From: Urechidicola croceus
Lineage (GTDB): Bacteria > Bacteroidota > Bacteroidia > Flavobacteriales > Flavobacteriaceae
Direction of reading: 5' to 3'
Length of the DNA: 64,000 bases
Assembly (NCBI RefSeq): GCF_001761325.1
Contig: NZ_CP017478.1
Coordinates: 3,362,123 to 3,426,122 of the forward strand
The position numbers and the translations under genes are program-made. The notes beneath the pieces are model-generated. The model saw nothing but the letters and a program-made list of their open reading frames with translations, was not told the DNA's origin and searched no databases. Position 1 is the first letter of the stretch. The number at the start of each line of letters is the position of its first letter. Below, piece after piece: positions 35,765 to 44,947 of the stretch.

Positions 35765-36464
35765 TAAAAAACGCCACACTTTGTGTAGCAACAACTCCAG
35801 CAGTTTCTGTTCTTAATCTGCTTTCTCCCAAAGATACAGGAATAAATTTATGTTGCAAAGCAAGTTCTATTTCTTGAGTTGAAAAATCACCTTCAGGGCC
35901 AATTAAAACTATTATTTTATGTTTTGGTTTTAATTCTTTTTTTAGAGATTTTTTATATGTTTCTTCACAATGAGCAATAAATAAATCCCCTTCTAAATCC
36001 TGATTTATAAAGTCTTTAAAACTAGTTTGTGCATTTAGTTTCGGTAATTGATATTTTAAAGATTGCTTCATTGCTGAAATAATTACTTTTTCCAACCGTT
36101 CTTCTTTAATAATTTTTCTTTCGGAGTGTTTACATATAATTGGTGTAATTTCGTCAATACCAATTTCGGTTGATTTTTCAAGAAACCATTCAAATCTGTC
36201 TATATTTTTGGTTGGTGCAATTACTACGTGTAAGTAATAATTCCATGGTTTTGGTTTGTTCTCAACTGAAATTATTTTAACTGCACATTTTTTATCATTT
36301 GCAAAAATTAGTTCGGCTGTAAATAGTTCACCTTTACCATTTGTTATTTGAAGAGTATTTCCTTCTTTTTTTCTTAAAACTTTTACAATATGACGACTTT
36401 CAATTTTATCAAATGTAAATTGTTCAGCATCAGAATTGATATGTGGATTATAAAATAATTGCAT
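35757..36464 (-). CDS. rsmE: 16S rRNA (uracil-1498-N3)-methyltransferase
   Basis: 235 residues. N-terminal PUA-like domain (HIVKVLRKKEGNTLQITNGKGELF), then the SPOUT knot with VLIGPEGDFSTQEIELA and SLGESRLRTETAGVVA, both hallmark RsmE motifs. It methylates U1498 of 16S rRNA in the assembled 30S subunit. It follows the GNAT-like gene with no gap and precedes the DUF4159 gene with overlap. Confidence 0.95.
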   Translation of the reverse strand: MQLFYNPHINSDAEQFTFDKIESRHIVKVLRKKEGNTLQITNGKGELFTAELIFANDKKCAVKIISVENKPKPWNYYLHVVIAPTKNIDRFEWFLEKSTEIGIDEITPIICKHSERKIIKEERLEKVIISAMKQSLKYQLPKLNAQTSFKDFINQDLEGDLFIAHCEETYKKSLKKELKPKHKIIVLIGPEGDFSTQEIELALQHKFIPVSLGESRLRTETAGVVATQSVAFFNE

Positions 36465-37586
36465 TTATTGAATGTCTAATCTATAAGTTCTTCTACGTTT
36501 ATGTGTTACGGGTTGCATATCTTTCCATAGTTGACGGATAGCAACATTTTCTTCTAATTCTGGAGTTCGAATTAATTTTGTAACACCTCTTTTTGAATAG
36601 GTCTTGTAGTATTCATCAAAAATCATGGCAGTAACTCCCTTGTTTTGATATTTTGGGTGAACACCTATTAAATAAAAAATAACTTCTTTGCTATGCTTTT
36701 TGGCTTTTAACAAGTGATAAAAGCCAAAAGGAAATAGTCTACCATTTGCTTTTTGTAAAGCGCTTGAAAAAGATGGCATAGTTACAGCAAAAGCAACAAG
36801 ATTGTCTTCTTTATCAGCAATATAAACGATGTATTCGGGATTGATTAATTTTATATATTTTTCTTTAAAATATTTTTTTTGCTCATCAGAAATTGGAACA
36901 AATGAAGCTAATTTAGCGTAAGATGCATTAAAGAGGTCAAACATTTTATCTACATAAGGCATAATTTGTTCTGTCTTAGTAAAGTTAATGGCCCTTAAGT
37001 CGTATCTTCTTGCTATAAGTTTAGAAAGTCGAGTAAAATTATCAGGATTTAAGTTTTCAAATAACATATAATTTTCAAGCCATTCTTTGGCTTTTACAAA
37101 TCCTAGTTTTTCTAAATGTTCTTTGTAATATGGATGATTGTACCAAGTAATCATTGTTCCTAAATGGTCAAACCCTTCAATTAAAACACCAACCTTATCA
37201 AGATTAGAAAAACCAACAGGTCCTTCAACAAATTTAAGGTCATTTTGTTTTCCAATTTGAATAACTTTATCAATCAACGCTTTAGTGACTTCAATATCAT
37301 CTATCATATCAAACCAACCAAAACGCATTTTTTTGATTTGTTGCTCATTAATTTCTGTCCAATTAATTATTGCAGCAACTCTTCCAACAATTTTATTGTT
37401 TCTATAAGCCAAGAAAAATTGAGCATCAGCATGCTTAAAAACTGGATTTTTATCTTTGTCAAATCCTGAAATTTCATCATTGATTATAGGAGGAACCCAA
37501 TAATTATTATTCTTATATAGCGAAAAAGGAAATTTGACAAAATCTCTTATTTCCTTTACTGTTGTTGCTTCTTTAAGGGTAATCAT
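36465..37586 (-). CDS. GNAT-fold family protein
   Basis: 373 residues, cytosolic. The N-terminal part (KFPFSLYKNNNYWVPPIINDEISGF, then AQFFLAYRNNKIVGRVAAIIN) and the C-terminal part (EVIFYLIGVHPKYQNKGVTAMIFDEYY) together form an acyltransferase GNAT fold, with the acetyl-CoA pyrophosphate loop at HPKYQNKGV. This family is conserved in Bacteroidota and sometimes mislabelled GTP cyclohydrolase. The acceptor is not known. It abuts the outer-membrane protein gene upstream and rsmE downstream without gaps. Confidence 0.8.
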   Translation of the reverse strand: MITLKEATTVKEIRDFVKFPFSLYKNNNYWVPPIINDEISGFDKDKNPVFKHADAQFFLAYRNNKIVGRVAAIINWTEINEQQIKKMRFGWFDMIDDIEVTKALIDKVIQIGKQNDLKFVEGPVGFSNLDKVGVLIEGFDHLGTMITWYNHPYYKEHLEKLGFVKAKEWLENYMLFENLNPDNFTRLSKLIARRYDLRAINFTKTEQIMPYVDKMFDLFNASYAKLASFVPISDEQKKYFKEKYIKLINPEYIVYIADKEDNLVAFAVTMPSFSSALQKANGRLFPFGFYHLLKAKKHSKEVIFYLIGVHPKYQNKGVTAMIFDEYYKTYSKRGVTKLIRTPELEENVAIRQLWKDMQPVTHKRRRTYRLDIQ

Positions 37587-38528
37587 TTATTTTTTCTTTT
37601 TGAAAATTCGAGAAAAAAGTCCGCCACGCCTTCTTTTCTTACTCTTAATTTTATTTCCATTTTCATCAGTTTCAATTTCTTGATCAACGTGTTTATCTAA
37701 TCTCCATGATGCACCAATACCAGCAATTAAAGCGGAGTCTTCTGTATTTAAACTGGCACGTATAGAAGCATCAAATTGTAAGTTACTTGAGTATAAATAT
37801 GCAACTCCAGTTCCTACTTGAAAATCATTTCTGTATTTTGTAAAATCACCTTGATTCTCCATAAAGATTGACCATCTATCACTTGTTGCATAGGTTAAAG
37901 TTGTGATATATGAGTAAATAGGATAGTCAGTTCCTATTTTATCACCAATAATATTTGTGATTAAAACCAACCTATCAGTAAAATCATTTTGCAATAATAT
38001 TGCCGCTTTCGGACTGATACCGCTTTCTTCATAATCTTTACCTAAGAAATTGGTATTGACACCAAGATAAATACCAACAGATGGAATTAATCTTTTTTTA
38101 TCAAAAGCAGTTCTTTTTTTCCAACTTCTAATTTCTTTAGATTTATCTGTAAATTCTTGTTGATATATCAAGTATTTAGCGCCAATTGTCAGTTGGCTAA
38201 TTCCACTTATATTAGAAGTGGAAGTAAAAATGTTATTGAATTGAAGTTCTTCTTTTTGAAAAGTTACGTTAGCATTTATTTCCAATCGTTCAATAAACTT
38301 ACCATATCTAATAAAAAGATTTGTTCCTATAGGATTAATTCTTGCAAATGTCCTGTCTGACTCACTTTTTCCAAAGAAAAAACCTCCTTCAAATTGTAAA
38401 ACATCTGTTCCAACTCCATAAGGACTTTCAGAAAGACCTGGTCTTTTGGAGTTTATGATTTCGGTGTATTGGGCGTTAATTATCTGAAAACTAAAAAGTA
38501 AGAAAGCAATGAGCCAGTTTTTTTTCAT
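37587..38528 (-). CDS. Outer-membrane beta-barrel protein (phenol-degradation MetA-like transporter family)
   Basis: 313 residues. A signal peptide (1-19, ending INAQ) is followed by repeated amphipathic strands typical of a beta-barrel (RPGLSESPYGVGTDVLQFEGGFFFG, IGTNLFIRYGKFIERLEINANV, SQLTIGAKYLIY, PSVGIYLGVNTNFLG, FQVGTGVAYLYSSNLQFDASIRAS). The C-terminus is a short, very basic tail (residues 293-313: KRRRGGLFSRIFKKKK), unusual for a barrel. It resembles the PF13557 family. Substrate unknown. A -7-like box (38549-38556) lies 21 nt upstream. Confidence 0.78.
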   Translation of the reverse strand: MKKNWLIAFLLFSFQIINAQYTEIINSKRPGLSESPYGVGTDVLQFEGGFFFGKSESDRTFARINPIGTNLFIRYGKFIERLEINANVTFQKEELQFNNIFTSTSNISGISQLTIGAKYLIYQQEFTDKSKEIRSWKKRTAFDKKRLIPSVGIYLGVNTNFLGKDYEESGISPKAAILLQNDFTDRLVLITNIIGDKIGTDYPIYSYITTLTYATSDRWSIFMENQGDFTKYRNDFQVGTGVAYLYSSNLQFDASIRASLNTEDSALIAGIGASWRLDKHVDQEIETDENGNKIKSKKRRRGGLFSRIFKKKK

Positions 38529-38548
38529 AAAATAGATTTTACTTCGGT

Positions 38549-38556
38549 CAAATATA
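38549..38556 (-). promoter_or_regulatory. -7 element of the outer-membrane protein gene
   Basis: Plus-strand CAAATATA reads TATATTTG on the minus strand, matching TAnnTTTG. The start would be near 38542, 14 nt before the ATG. No TTG lies at the ideal -33 spacing. Confidence 0.5.
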
Positions 38557-38627
38557 AGATTTTATCTACGTAAACGTTTTAAGTTGCTATCAAATTGTTA
38601 TTTTTGAAATAAATTTTTATTTGGATT

Positions 38628-38903
38628 ATGCAGGAAGCGTCGGTACAAGGATTTATTAGAACTTTATTAATTATTATTTTAGTTTATTATGGATTGAAAA
38701 TTATTGGAAAAATAGTATTTCCAATGGTTTTTAAAAGATATGTAGGTAAATTTGAAGAAAAGTTTAAAAATCAACAACAGCAACAACAAACACCAAAACA
38801 GGATCAAAAAATAGGCGAAACAGTCATTGATAAAAAACCTTCAAATACTAAAACCTCAAACAATGATGTTGGTGAATATGTAGATTTTGAGGAAGTAGAT
38901 TAG
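38628..38903 (+). CDS. DUF4834 family membrane protein
   Basis: 91 residues. One transmembrane helix (about 10-35, FIRTLLIIILVYYGLKIIGKIVFPMV), a basic patch, then a Gln-rich low-complexity linker (QQQQQQ, about 52-57) and an acidic ending VDFEEVD. It matches DUF4834. It starts a plus-strand unit with YfhO (29 nt gap), from a divergent region with a -7-like TATTTTTG at 38599-38606. Function unknown. Confidence 0.85.
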   Translation: MQEASVQGFIRTLLIIILVYYGLKIIGKIVFPMVFKRYVGKFEEKFKNQQQQQQTPKQDQKIGETVIDKKPSNTKTSNNDVGEYVDFEEVD

Positions 38904-38932
38904 TGTTGAAAATAAGGAAATAAAAAATATAG

Positions 38933-41374
38933 ATGGATTTAAAAAAAATAGTGCCTTATTTAATTGCATTAGCAATTTTTATTTTTGCCTCTTTGGCATA
39001 TTTTTCACCAGTATTAAAAGGGAAAAAAATTCAGCAAAGTGATATTACCCAATTTATAGGATCCTCAAAAGAAATTAATGATTTTAGAAAAGAAAATGAT
39101 GCAGAACCTTATTGGACAAACACTAGTTTTGGAGGTATGCCATCTTATGCTGTAAGTACGTATTACCCTAATGATTATATAAAAAAAATAGATCGAGTTA
39201 TACGTTTTTTACCTAGACCAGCAGATTATTTATTTCTTTATTTTATTGGTTTTTTTGTGTTGTTAATGGTTTTAAAAGTCAATTGGAAATTGGCAATTTT
39301 AGGATCTTTAGGCTTTGGATTTTCAACTTATCTCATAATCATTTTGGGTGTTGGTCATAATGCCAAAGCACATGCAATTGCTTATATTCCTTTGGTTTTG
39401 TCAGGTATACTAATGGTATTTCAAAAACGATATTTATTAGGTTTTGTAATTACTGCTGTTGCGATGTCATTAGAATTGAATGCGAGTCATATTCAAATGA
39501 CGTATTATTTGATGTTTGCAGTGCTCATTTATGGTGTCGTTCAGTTAATAGAATCTATTAAAAATAATGAACTACCACATTTTGTGAAAAGTTTGGTTGT
39601 TTTAGTAGGTGCCGTAGTTATTGGTATTGGTACTAATGCAACTAGTTTAATGGCAACTCAAGAATATGCCAAGTTTAGTACAAGGAGTAAAAGTGAATTA
39701 ACAATTACTCCAGACGGAAAAACAAAAGAAATAACGACTGGTTTAGAAAGAGATTATATTACACAATATAGTTATGGATGGTCAGAAACATTTAACTTAT
39801 TTATTCCTCGTTTCATGGGAGGTACAAGTCATGAAGAAGTTGAAAATAGTGAGTTACAGGAATTTTTACAAAATCAAGTAAATAGAGGGTTAGATCCGAG
39901 TGATGCAAATTATATTTACCGAGTTTCATCTATGTATTGGGGAGATCAACCCATTGTAGCAGCACCTGCATATATCGGTGCAATTTTTATTTTCTTATTT
40001 GTTTTGGCCTTGTTTTTAGTCAAAGGTAAATTAAAATATTGGCTAGTCGCAGCCACCATCTTTTCTATATTGATGAGTTGGGGTAAAAACTTATCTTTTT
40101 TAACTGATTTCTTCATTGATTATGTTCCCTTATACAACAAGTTTAGAGCAGTATCATCTATTCAGATAATAGCAGAAGTTTGTATTCCATTACTTGGAAT
40201 ATTGGGCTTAAACTCATTAATATCTAAAGATATTTCAAAAGAGGTTAAATTAAATGCTTTAAAATGGTCAACAATTATTGTTGGCGGATTAGCACTATTA
40301 TTTACCGTTGGAGGAACAGGTTTATTTACATTTGAAACCTTACGAGATGTTGGTTTTAACGATCAGTTAGAAAGCCAAAACATCAATGGTTATTTAGATG
40401 CATTAGTTGCAGATAGACAAACTCTATTTTTTAATGACAGTCTTCGAACATTGCTATTGATACTTGGAATTTCTGCACTGATTTGGTTGTTTTTAAAAGA
40501 AAAAATTAATCAAACAATAGTGTTGATTGGTTGTGGAGTTTTAATACTATTTGACTTGGTAAATGTTGATAAACGATATGTGAATGATGATTACTTTACT
40601 TCAGCAAGAAAAGTAGATAGACCTTATAAGGCATCAGATATTGATAAAGAAATTTTAAAAGATAAAAGTCATTATCGTGTGTTGAATTTAACGGTCAATC
40701 CGATGAATGATGGTTCAACTTCGTATTTTCATAATTCTATTGGAGGGTATCATGCAGCAAAACCTAGGCGCTATCAAGAATTATTTGATTTTCATATTGC
40801 GAAAGGAAATCCTGAGGTTCTGAATATGTTAAATGCCAAATATATTATTGGACAAAGTGAAAGTGGTGGAGTAGGAGTAGAAAAAAATGACAATGCCAAT
40901 GGAAATTCATGGTTTGTAAATCAGTTAAATTTTGTTACTGATGCGAATCAAGAAATTATAGCCTTGGATAGTTTAAATACAAAGAATACTGCTATTTTAA
41001 GACAAGAATATGCTACAAATTTAAAAAACACTTACGAAATTGATACTACTGCCAATATAAAGTTAAAAACGTATAAGTCTAATGAGTTGATTTATGAAAG
41101 TAATTCAAGTTCAACTCAATTTGCTGTGTTCTCAGAAATATATTATAAAAATGGATGGAATGCTTATATAGATGGTGAATTGACAAATATATATCCAGTC
41201 AATTACGTGTTGAGAGGTTTGGAAATCCCAAAAGGAAAACATACAATAGAATTTAAGTTTGAGCCAACTGTAATTCAAAAAGGAAATACTTATACATTGA
41301 TTTCATACGCTTTATTATTGTTGATTCCGATTGGATGGTTTTTTATTGAAAAAAGAAAAAAACTAGATTCTTAA
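38933..41374 (+). CDS. YfhO family membrane protein
   Basis: 813 residues. About twelve hydrophobic helices occupy residues 1-560, beginning with IVPYLIALAIFIFASLAYFSP. Long loops carry SFGGMPSYAVSTYYPNDY and YSYGWSETFNLFIPRFMGG, both typical of the YfhO/GT-C group. The C-terminal region (about 640-790) is an extracytoplasmic beta domain, with a final helix. B. subtilis YfhO glycosylates lipoteichoic acid; here it may add sugars to a surface polymer. It is followed by two glycosyltransferases, an epimerase and a flippase, which fits a glycan role. Confidence 0.9.
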   Translation: MDLKKIVPYLIALAIFIFASLAYFSPVLKGKKIQQSDITQFIGSSKEINDFRKENDAEPYWTNTSFGGMPSYAVSTYYPNDYIKKIDRVIRFLPRPADYLFLYFIGFFVLLMVLKVNWKLAILGSLGFGFSTYLIIILGVGHNAKAHAIAYIPLVLSGILMVFQKRYLLGFVITAVAMSLELNASHIQMTYYLMFAVLIYGVVQLIESIKNNELPHFVKSLVVLVGAVVIGIGTNATSLMATQEYAKFSTRSKSELTITPDGKTKEITTGLERDYITQYSYGWSETFNLFIPRFMGGTSHEEVENSELQEFLQNQVNRGLDPSDANYIYRVSSMYWGDQPIVAAPAYIGAIFIFLFVLALFLVKGKLKYWLVAATIFSILMSWGKNLSFLTDFFIDYVPLYNKFRAVSSIQIIAEVCIPLLGILGLNSLISKDISKEVKLNALKWSTIIVGGLALLFTVGGTGLFTFETLRDVGFNDQLESQNINGYLDALVADRQTLFFNDSLRTLLLILGISALIWLFLKEKINQTIVLIGCGVLILFDLVNVDKRYVNDDYFTSARKVDRPYKASDIDKEILKDKSHYRVLNLTVNPMNDGSTSYFHNSIGGYHAAKPRRYQELFDFHIAKGNPEVLNMLNAKYIIGQSESGGVGVEKNDNANGNSWFVNQLNFVTDANQEIIALDSLNTKNTAILRQEYATNLKNTYEIDTTANIKLKTYKSNELIYESNSSSTQFAVFSEIYYKNGWNAYIDGELTNIYPVNYVLRGLEIPKGKHTIEFKFEPTVIQKGNTYTLISYALLLLIPIGWFFIEKRKKLDS

Positions 41375-41377
41375 GTT

Positions 41378-42568
41378 ATGAGAATCGGAATGATTTTAGA
41401 CTACACTTTTCCACCAGATCCACGTGTGGAAAATGAAGCAATTTCATTGATTAAAAGAGGTCATGAAGTGTTTTTGTTTTGCTTGAGTTATAGTGAAAAT
41501 AAAAAAAATGAATTGATTAATGGAATTCAAGTTAAGAGATATAAGTCAAATAAATTAGAGTATAAACTATCTGCATTGGCATATACATTTCCGTTTTATA
41601 CTAACTCGATGAAACGAAAAATTTCTCATTTTTTAAATAAAAATAAAATAGAAGCAATTCATATTCATGATATGCGTATAGCAGAAGCAGTTTTTAAAGC
41701 AAATAAAAAATTAAAGTTACCAACTGTTTTAGATTTACATGATAATATGCCAGAAATTATGAAGTTGTATCCTCATCTTCAAAAATTCCCTGGAAAACAA
41801 TTAATTTCCCCTAAAAAATGGAAACTAAAAGAAGAAGAGTTTATTTCTAAAGCAGATAAAATAATTACTGTTTCTCAAGAATTTATTAATGAAGTTGTTA
41901 AGAGAACTAAGATTCCTGAAGAAAAAATTGTTTTAGTACCAAATACGGTACATCAATCATTTTATAAAGAAGCCGTAATTGATGAGTCTATAGTTGAGAT
42001 GTATAAGAATTATTTTGTGATTCTATATCTAGGAGATACTGGTTTAAGAAGGGGTTTACAAACAGCGATTGAATCGATAACAACTTTAAAAAATAAAATT
42101 CCAAATGTTAAATTGGTTATAGTTGGAAAAAATACAACAGATACTATTTTAAAAAAACAAGTTGAAGACTTAAAAGTTGAGAATTATGTTGATTTTCAAG
42201 GTTGGCAAAATGTAAAATTATTCCCTTCCTATATTACAGCAAGTGATGTGTGTATTTCTCCCTTACATCGAAATATTCAGCATGATGTTGCATATGCCAA
42301 TAAACTGTTTCAGTACATGAGTTTTGAAAAACCAGTTTTGGTTAGTAATGCTATTGCTCAAAAAAATCTAATTCAAAGAACTAAAGCGGGATTAGTGCAT
42401 AACGAAAGAGATTCAAAAGATTTTTCGGATAAAGTTTTGCAATTGTATAATAATAAAGAGTTAAGAAATAGTTTTGGTGAAAATGGTAAAAACTTTATTG
42501 AAGAAGTGTTTTGTTGGGAGAAAACGTCGGAAAAATTAGTAGAATTATATGACAATTTAAAAAATTGA
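41378..42568 (+). CDS. Glycosyltransferase family 4
   Basis: 396 residues, GT-B fold. N-terminal MRIGMILDYTFPPDPRVENEAISLIKRGHEV is the acceptor-side domain. The C-terminal donor domain contains FVILYLGDTGLRRGLQTAIES, VKLVIVGKN and the conserved SDVCISPLHRN...YANKLFQYMSFEKPVLVSN block with its Glu. It would transfer a sugar from a nucleotide donor on the cytosolic side. It lies 3 nt after yfhO-like and its stop overlaps the TTG start of the next transferase. Confidence 0.9.
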   Translation: MRIGMILDYTFPPDPRVENEAISLIKRGHEVFLFCLSYSENKKNELINGIQVKRYKSNKLEYKLSALAYTFPFYTNSMKRKISHFLNKNKIEAIHIHDMRIAEAVFKANKKLKLPTVLDLHDNMPEIMKLYPHLQKFPGKQLISPKKWKLKEEEFISKADKIITVSQEFINEVVKRTKIPEEKIVLVPNTVHQSFYKEAVIDESIVEMYKNYFVILYLGDTGLRRGLQTAIESITTLKNKIPNVKLVIVGKNTTDTILKKQVEDLKVENYVDFQGWQNVKLFPSYITASDVCISPLHRNIQHDVAYANKLFQYMSFEKPVLVSNAIAQKNLIQRTKAGLVHNERDSKDFSDKVLQLYNNKELRNSFGENGKNFIEEVFCWEKTSEKLVELYDNLKN

Positions 42569-43824
42569 AAGTACTTATAATTACATATTATTGGCCTCCT
42601 GCAGGCGGAAGTGGTGTTCAACGTTGGTTGAAGTTTGTAAAGTATTTACAAGGTTTTGGTATAGAACCAATAGTTTATACAGTTGATAACCCATCGTATG
42701 CTTTACAGGATGAAAGTTTGATTGATGAAGTGCCAAACAATATTGAAGTTTTGCGTCAGCCTATATGGGAGCCAAATAATTTATTGGGTAAAAAGAAACA
42801 AACAAGTGCAGGATTTTTAAGTGCCAATCCAAGTTTTACAGGTAAGATTTTACAATATGTTAGAGCTAATTATTTTATTCCTGATGCTCGTAAATTCTGG
42901 ATAAAACCATCAGTAAAGTTCTTGTCAAATTATATTGAAAATAATAAGGTAGATGTTGTTATTACTACTGGTCCACCACATAGTATGCATTTGATAGGTC
43001 TAGAATTAAAGAAAAAACTTAATGTGAAATGGATCTCTGATTTTCGTGATCCTTGGACAGAAATAGATTATTTTCACCAATTACCGTTGACTAAGAAAGC
43101 AATTGCAAAGCATCATAAACATGAACAAGAAGTTTTACGTAACTCTGATGCTGTTTTGGTTGTTGGGAAAACGATGAAAGACAAGTACAAATCTTTTAAT
43201 AATAATATTCATGTTGTTACTAATGGTTTTGATAGGTCGTTAAATCAAGAAAAATCAATTCTTGATAAAAAGTTTTCAATCACCCATATTGGATTGATGA
43301 ATGATGATAGAAACCCTAAAATATTGTGGAAGGTTTTGAATGAAATCATTAGTAAAAATAAAGAGTTTAAGGATGATTTTATACTTAAATTGATAGGTAA
43401 AGTATCTTCAGGGTGTATGGACTCAATTAAGGAATTTCAACTAAATTCAAATGTCGAAATTATAGACTATGTACCACATGAAAAGGTTCAGGAATATCAA
43501 AAAAAATCGCAAGTATTGTTACTTGCGTTGAATGATGTACCAAGTGCCAAAGGGATCATCACAGGAAAAATATTTGAATATTTAATTGCCAAAAGACCAA
43601 TATTGGCAATTGCACCAATAGATGGAGACTTGTCAGAAATAATTTCTGAGACTAATTCTGGAAAAGTTATTGATTTTGATGATGAAATTGGTTTGAAAAC
43701 TACTATTTTAGAAATGTATAAGCAATATAAAGTAGGAGACCTGAATGTTAATTCTATTGGAGTAGAAAAGTTTCATAGAAAAGCATTGACCGAAGAGTTG
43801 AGTAAAATAGTTAAGAATTTGTAG
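42565..43824 (+). CDS. Glycosyltransferase family 4-like, TTG start
   Basis: 419 residues. The start codon is TTG at 42565: no ATG is nearby, and the N-terminus KVLIITYYWPPAGGSGVQRWLKFVKYL is the standard beginning of this family. TTG overlaps the previous stop as TTGA. GT-B fold: WISDFRDPWTEI, FSITHIGLMNDDRNPKILWKVL, KLIGKVSSG and AKGIITGKIFEYLIAKRPILAIAP with the catalytic-region Glu. It is the second transferase of a short glycan cluster. Donor and acceptor unknown. Confidence 0.9.
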   Translation: MKVLIITYYWPPAGGSGVQRWLKFVKYLQGFGIEPIVYTVDNPSYALQDESLIDEVPNNIEVLRQPIWEPNNLLGKKKQTSAGFLSANPSFTGKILQYVRANYFIPDARKFWIKPSVKFLSNYIENNKVDVVITTGPPHSMHLIGLELKKKLNVKWISDFRDPWTEIDYFHQLPLTKKAIAKHHKHEQEVLRNSDAVLVVGKTMKDKYKSFNNNIHVVTNGFDRSLNQEKSILDKKFSITHIGLMNDDRNPKILWKVLNEIISKNKEFKDDFILKLIGKVSSGCMDSIKEFQLNSNVEIIDYVPHEKVQEYQKKSQVLLLALNDVPSAKGIITGKIFEYLIAKRPILAIAPIDGDLSEIISETNSGKVIDFDDEIGLKTTILEMYKQYKVGDLNVNSIGVEKFHRKALTEELSKIVKNL

Positions 43825-43856
43825 TTTATAATATCACTGAATAGGTTTCAGAATTT

Positions 43857-44945
43857 ATGAAAAAAATAGTTACCATATTAGGAGCAAGACCACAATTTGT
43901 GAAAGCAGCAGTTTTGAGTAGAGTTATTTCTAAGTTTAATGAAATTGAGGAGGTAATTGTGCATACTGGTCAGCATTATGATGTAAATATGAGTAAAATA
44001 TTTTTTGATGATATGAATATTCCAACTCCAAAATATAATTTACACATTAACGGATTGAGCCATGCAGCAATGACAGGTCAAATGATGGAAAAAATTGAGG
44101 ATGTTTTGGATAAAGAAAAACCAGAAGCAGTTGTTGTTTATGGTGATACTAATTCTACGATTGCTGGTGCATTGACGGCAAAAAAAATGAATATCAAAGT
44201 AATTCATATTGAAGCAGGATTGCGCTCATTTAATATGAAAATGCCTGAAGAAGTAAATCGAATTTTGACAGATAGAATTTCAGATTTATTATTGTGTCCT
44301 ACTAACACTGCAATTGAGAATTTAAAAAAAGAAGGATTTGATAATTTCACAAACAAAGTTGTAAAGTCTGGAGATATAATGAAAGATGCTGTTGAATACT
44401 ACAGTCAATTTTCAGGTGATAAATCATCAATTATTTCAAATTTGAAACTTGAAAAGAACGAGTTTGTTTTAGCTACGATTCATCGTCAGGAGAACACAAA
44501 TGATATAGAAAATTTAAAATCTATTTTTGAAGGTTTAGAAGAAATTTCAAAAGTGAAAATGGTTGTTATGCCTTTGCATCCAAGAACCAAAAAGATACTA
44601 GATAGTAACAATCTAAAATATAAAATAAGAGTAATAGATCCTGTTGGTTATTTTGATATGATGGAGTTGTTGAAAAATTGTAATTTAGTTGTTACTGATA
44701 GCGGAGGGCTTCAAAAAGAAGCTTTTTTTCATAAAAAGCATTGTATTATAGCACGTGAAGAAACTGAGTGGGTTGAACTTGTAGATAATGGAATTGCAGA
44801 AATTGTGGGAAGTAAAAAAGAAAGTATTATTACATCTTTTAATGAGTTTCAAAAGGCACAAATTGATTTTTCTATAAAATTATATGGAAACAATGTTGGA
44901 GAGTCAATTTATAAAGAAATTAAAGACTTACTAAAACAGAAATAA
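43857..44945 (+). CDS. wecB: UDP-N-acetylglucosamine 2-epimerase (non-hydrolysing)
   Basis: 362 residues, normal for WecB/MnaA. Motifs: ILGARPQFVKAAVLSR, VHTGQHYDVNMSKIFFDDM, VVYGDTNSTIAGAL, HIEAGLRSFNMKMPEEVNR, and the C-terminal VTDSGGLQKEAFF...ARE.TEW.E. It interconverts UDP-GlcNAc and UDP-ManNAc, providing ManNAc for a surface polysaccharide. No UDP-ManNAc dehydrogenase (WecC) is in the window. It lies between the glycosyltransferase and the flippase genes, in the same direction. Confidence 0.94.
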   Translation: MKKIVTILGARPQFVKAAVLSRVISKFNEIEEVIVHTGQHYDVNMSKIFFDDMNIPTPKYNLHINGLSHAAMTGQMMEKIEDVLDKEKPEAVVVYGDTNSTIAGALTAKKMNIKVIHIEAGLRSFNMKMPEEVNRILTDRISDLLLCPTNTAIENLKKEGFDNFTNKVVKSGDIMKDAVEYYSQFSGDKSSIISNLKLEKNEFVLATIHRQENTNDIENLKSIFEGLEEISKVKMVVMPLHPRTKKILDSNNLKYKIRVIDPVGYFDMMELLKNCNLVVTDSGGLQKEAFFHKKHCIIAREETEWVELVDNGIAEIVGSKKESIITSFNEFQKAQIDFSIKLYGNNVGESIYKEIKDLLKQK

Positions 44946-44947
44946 AT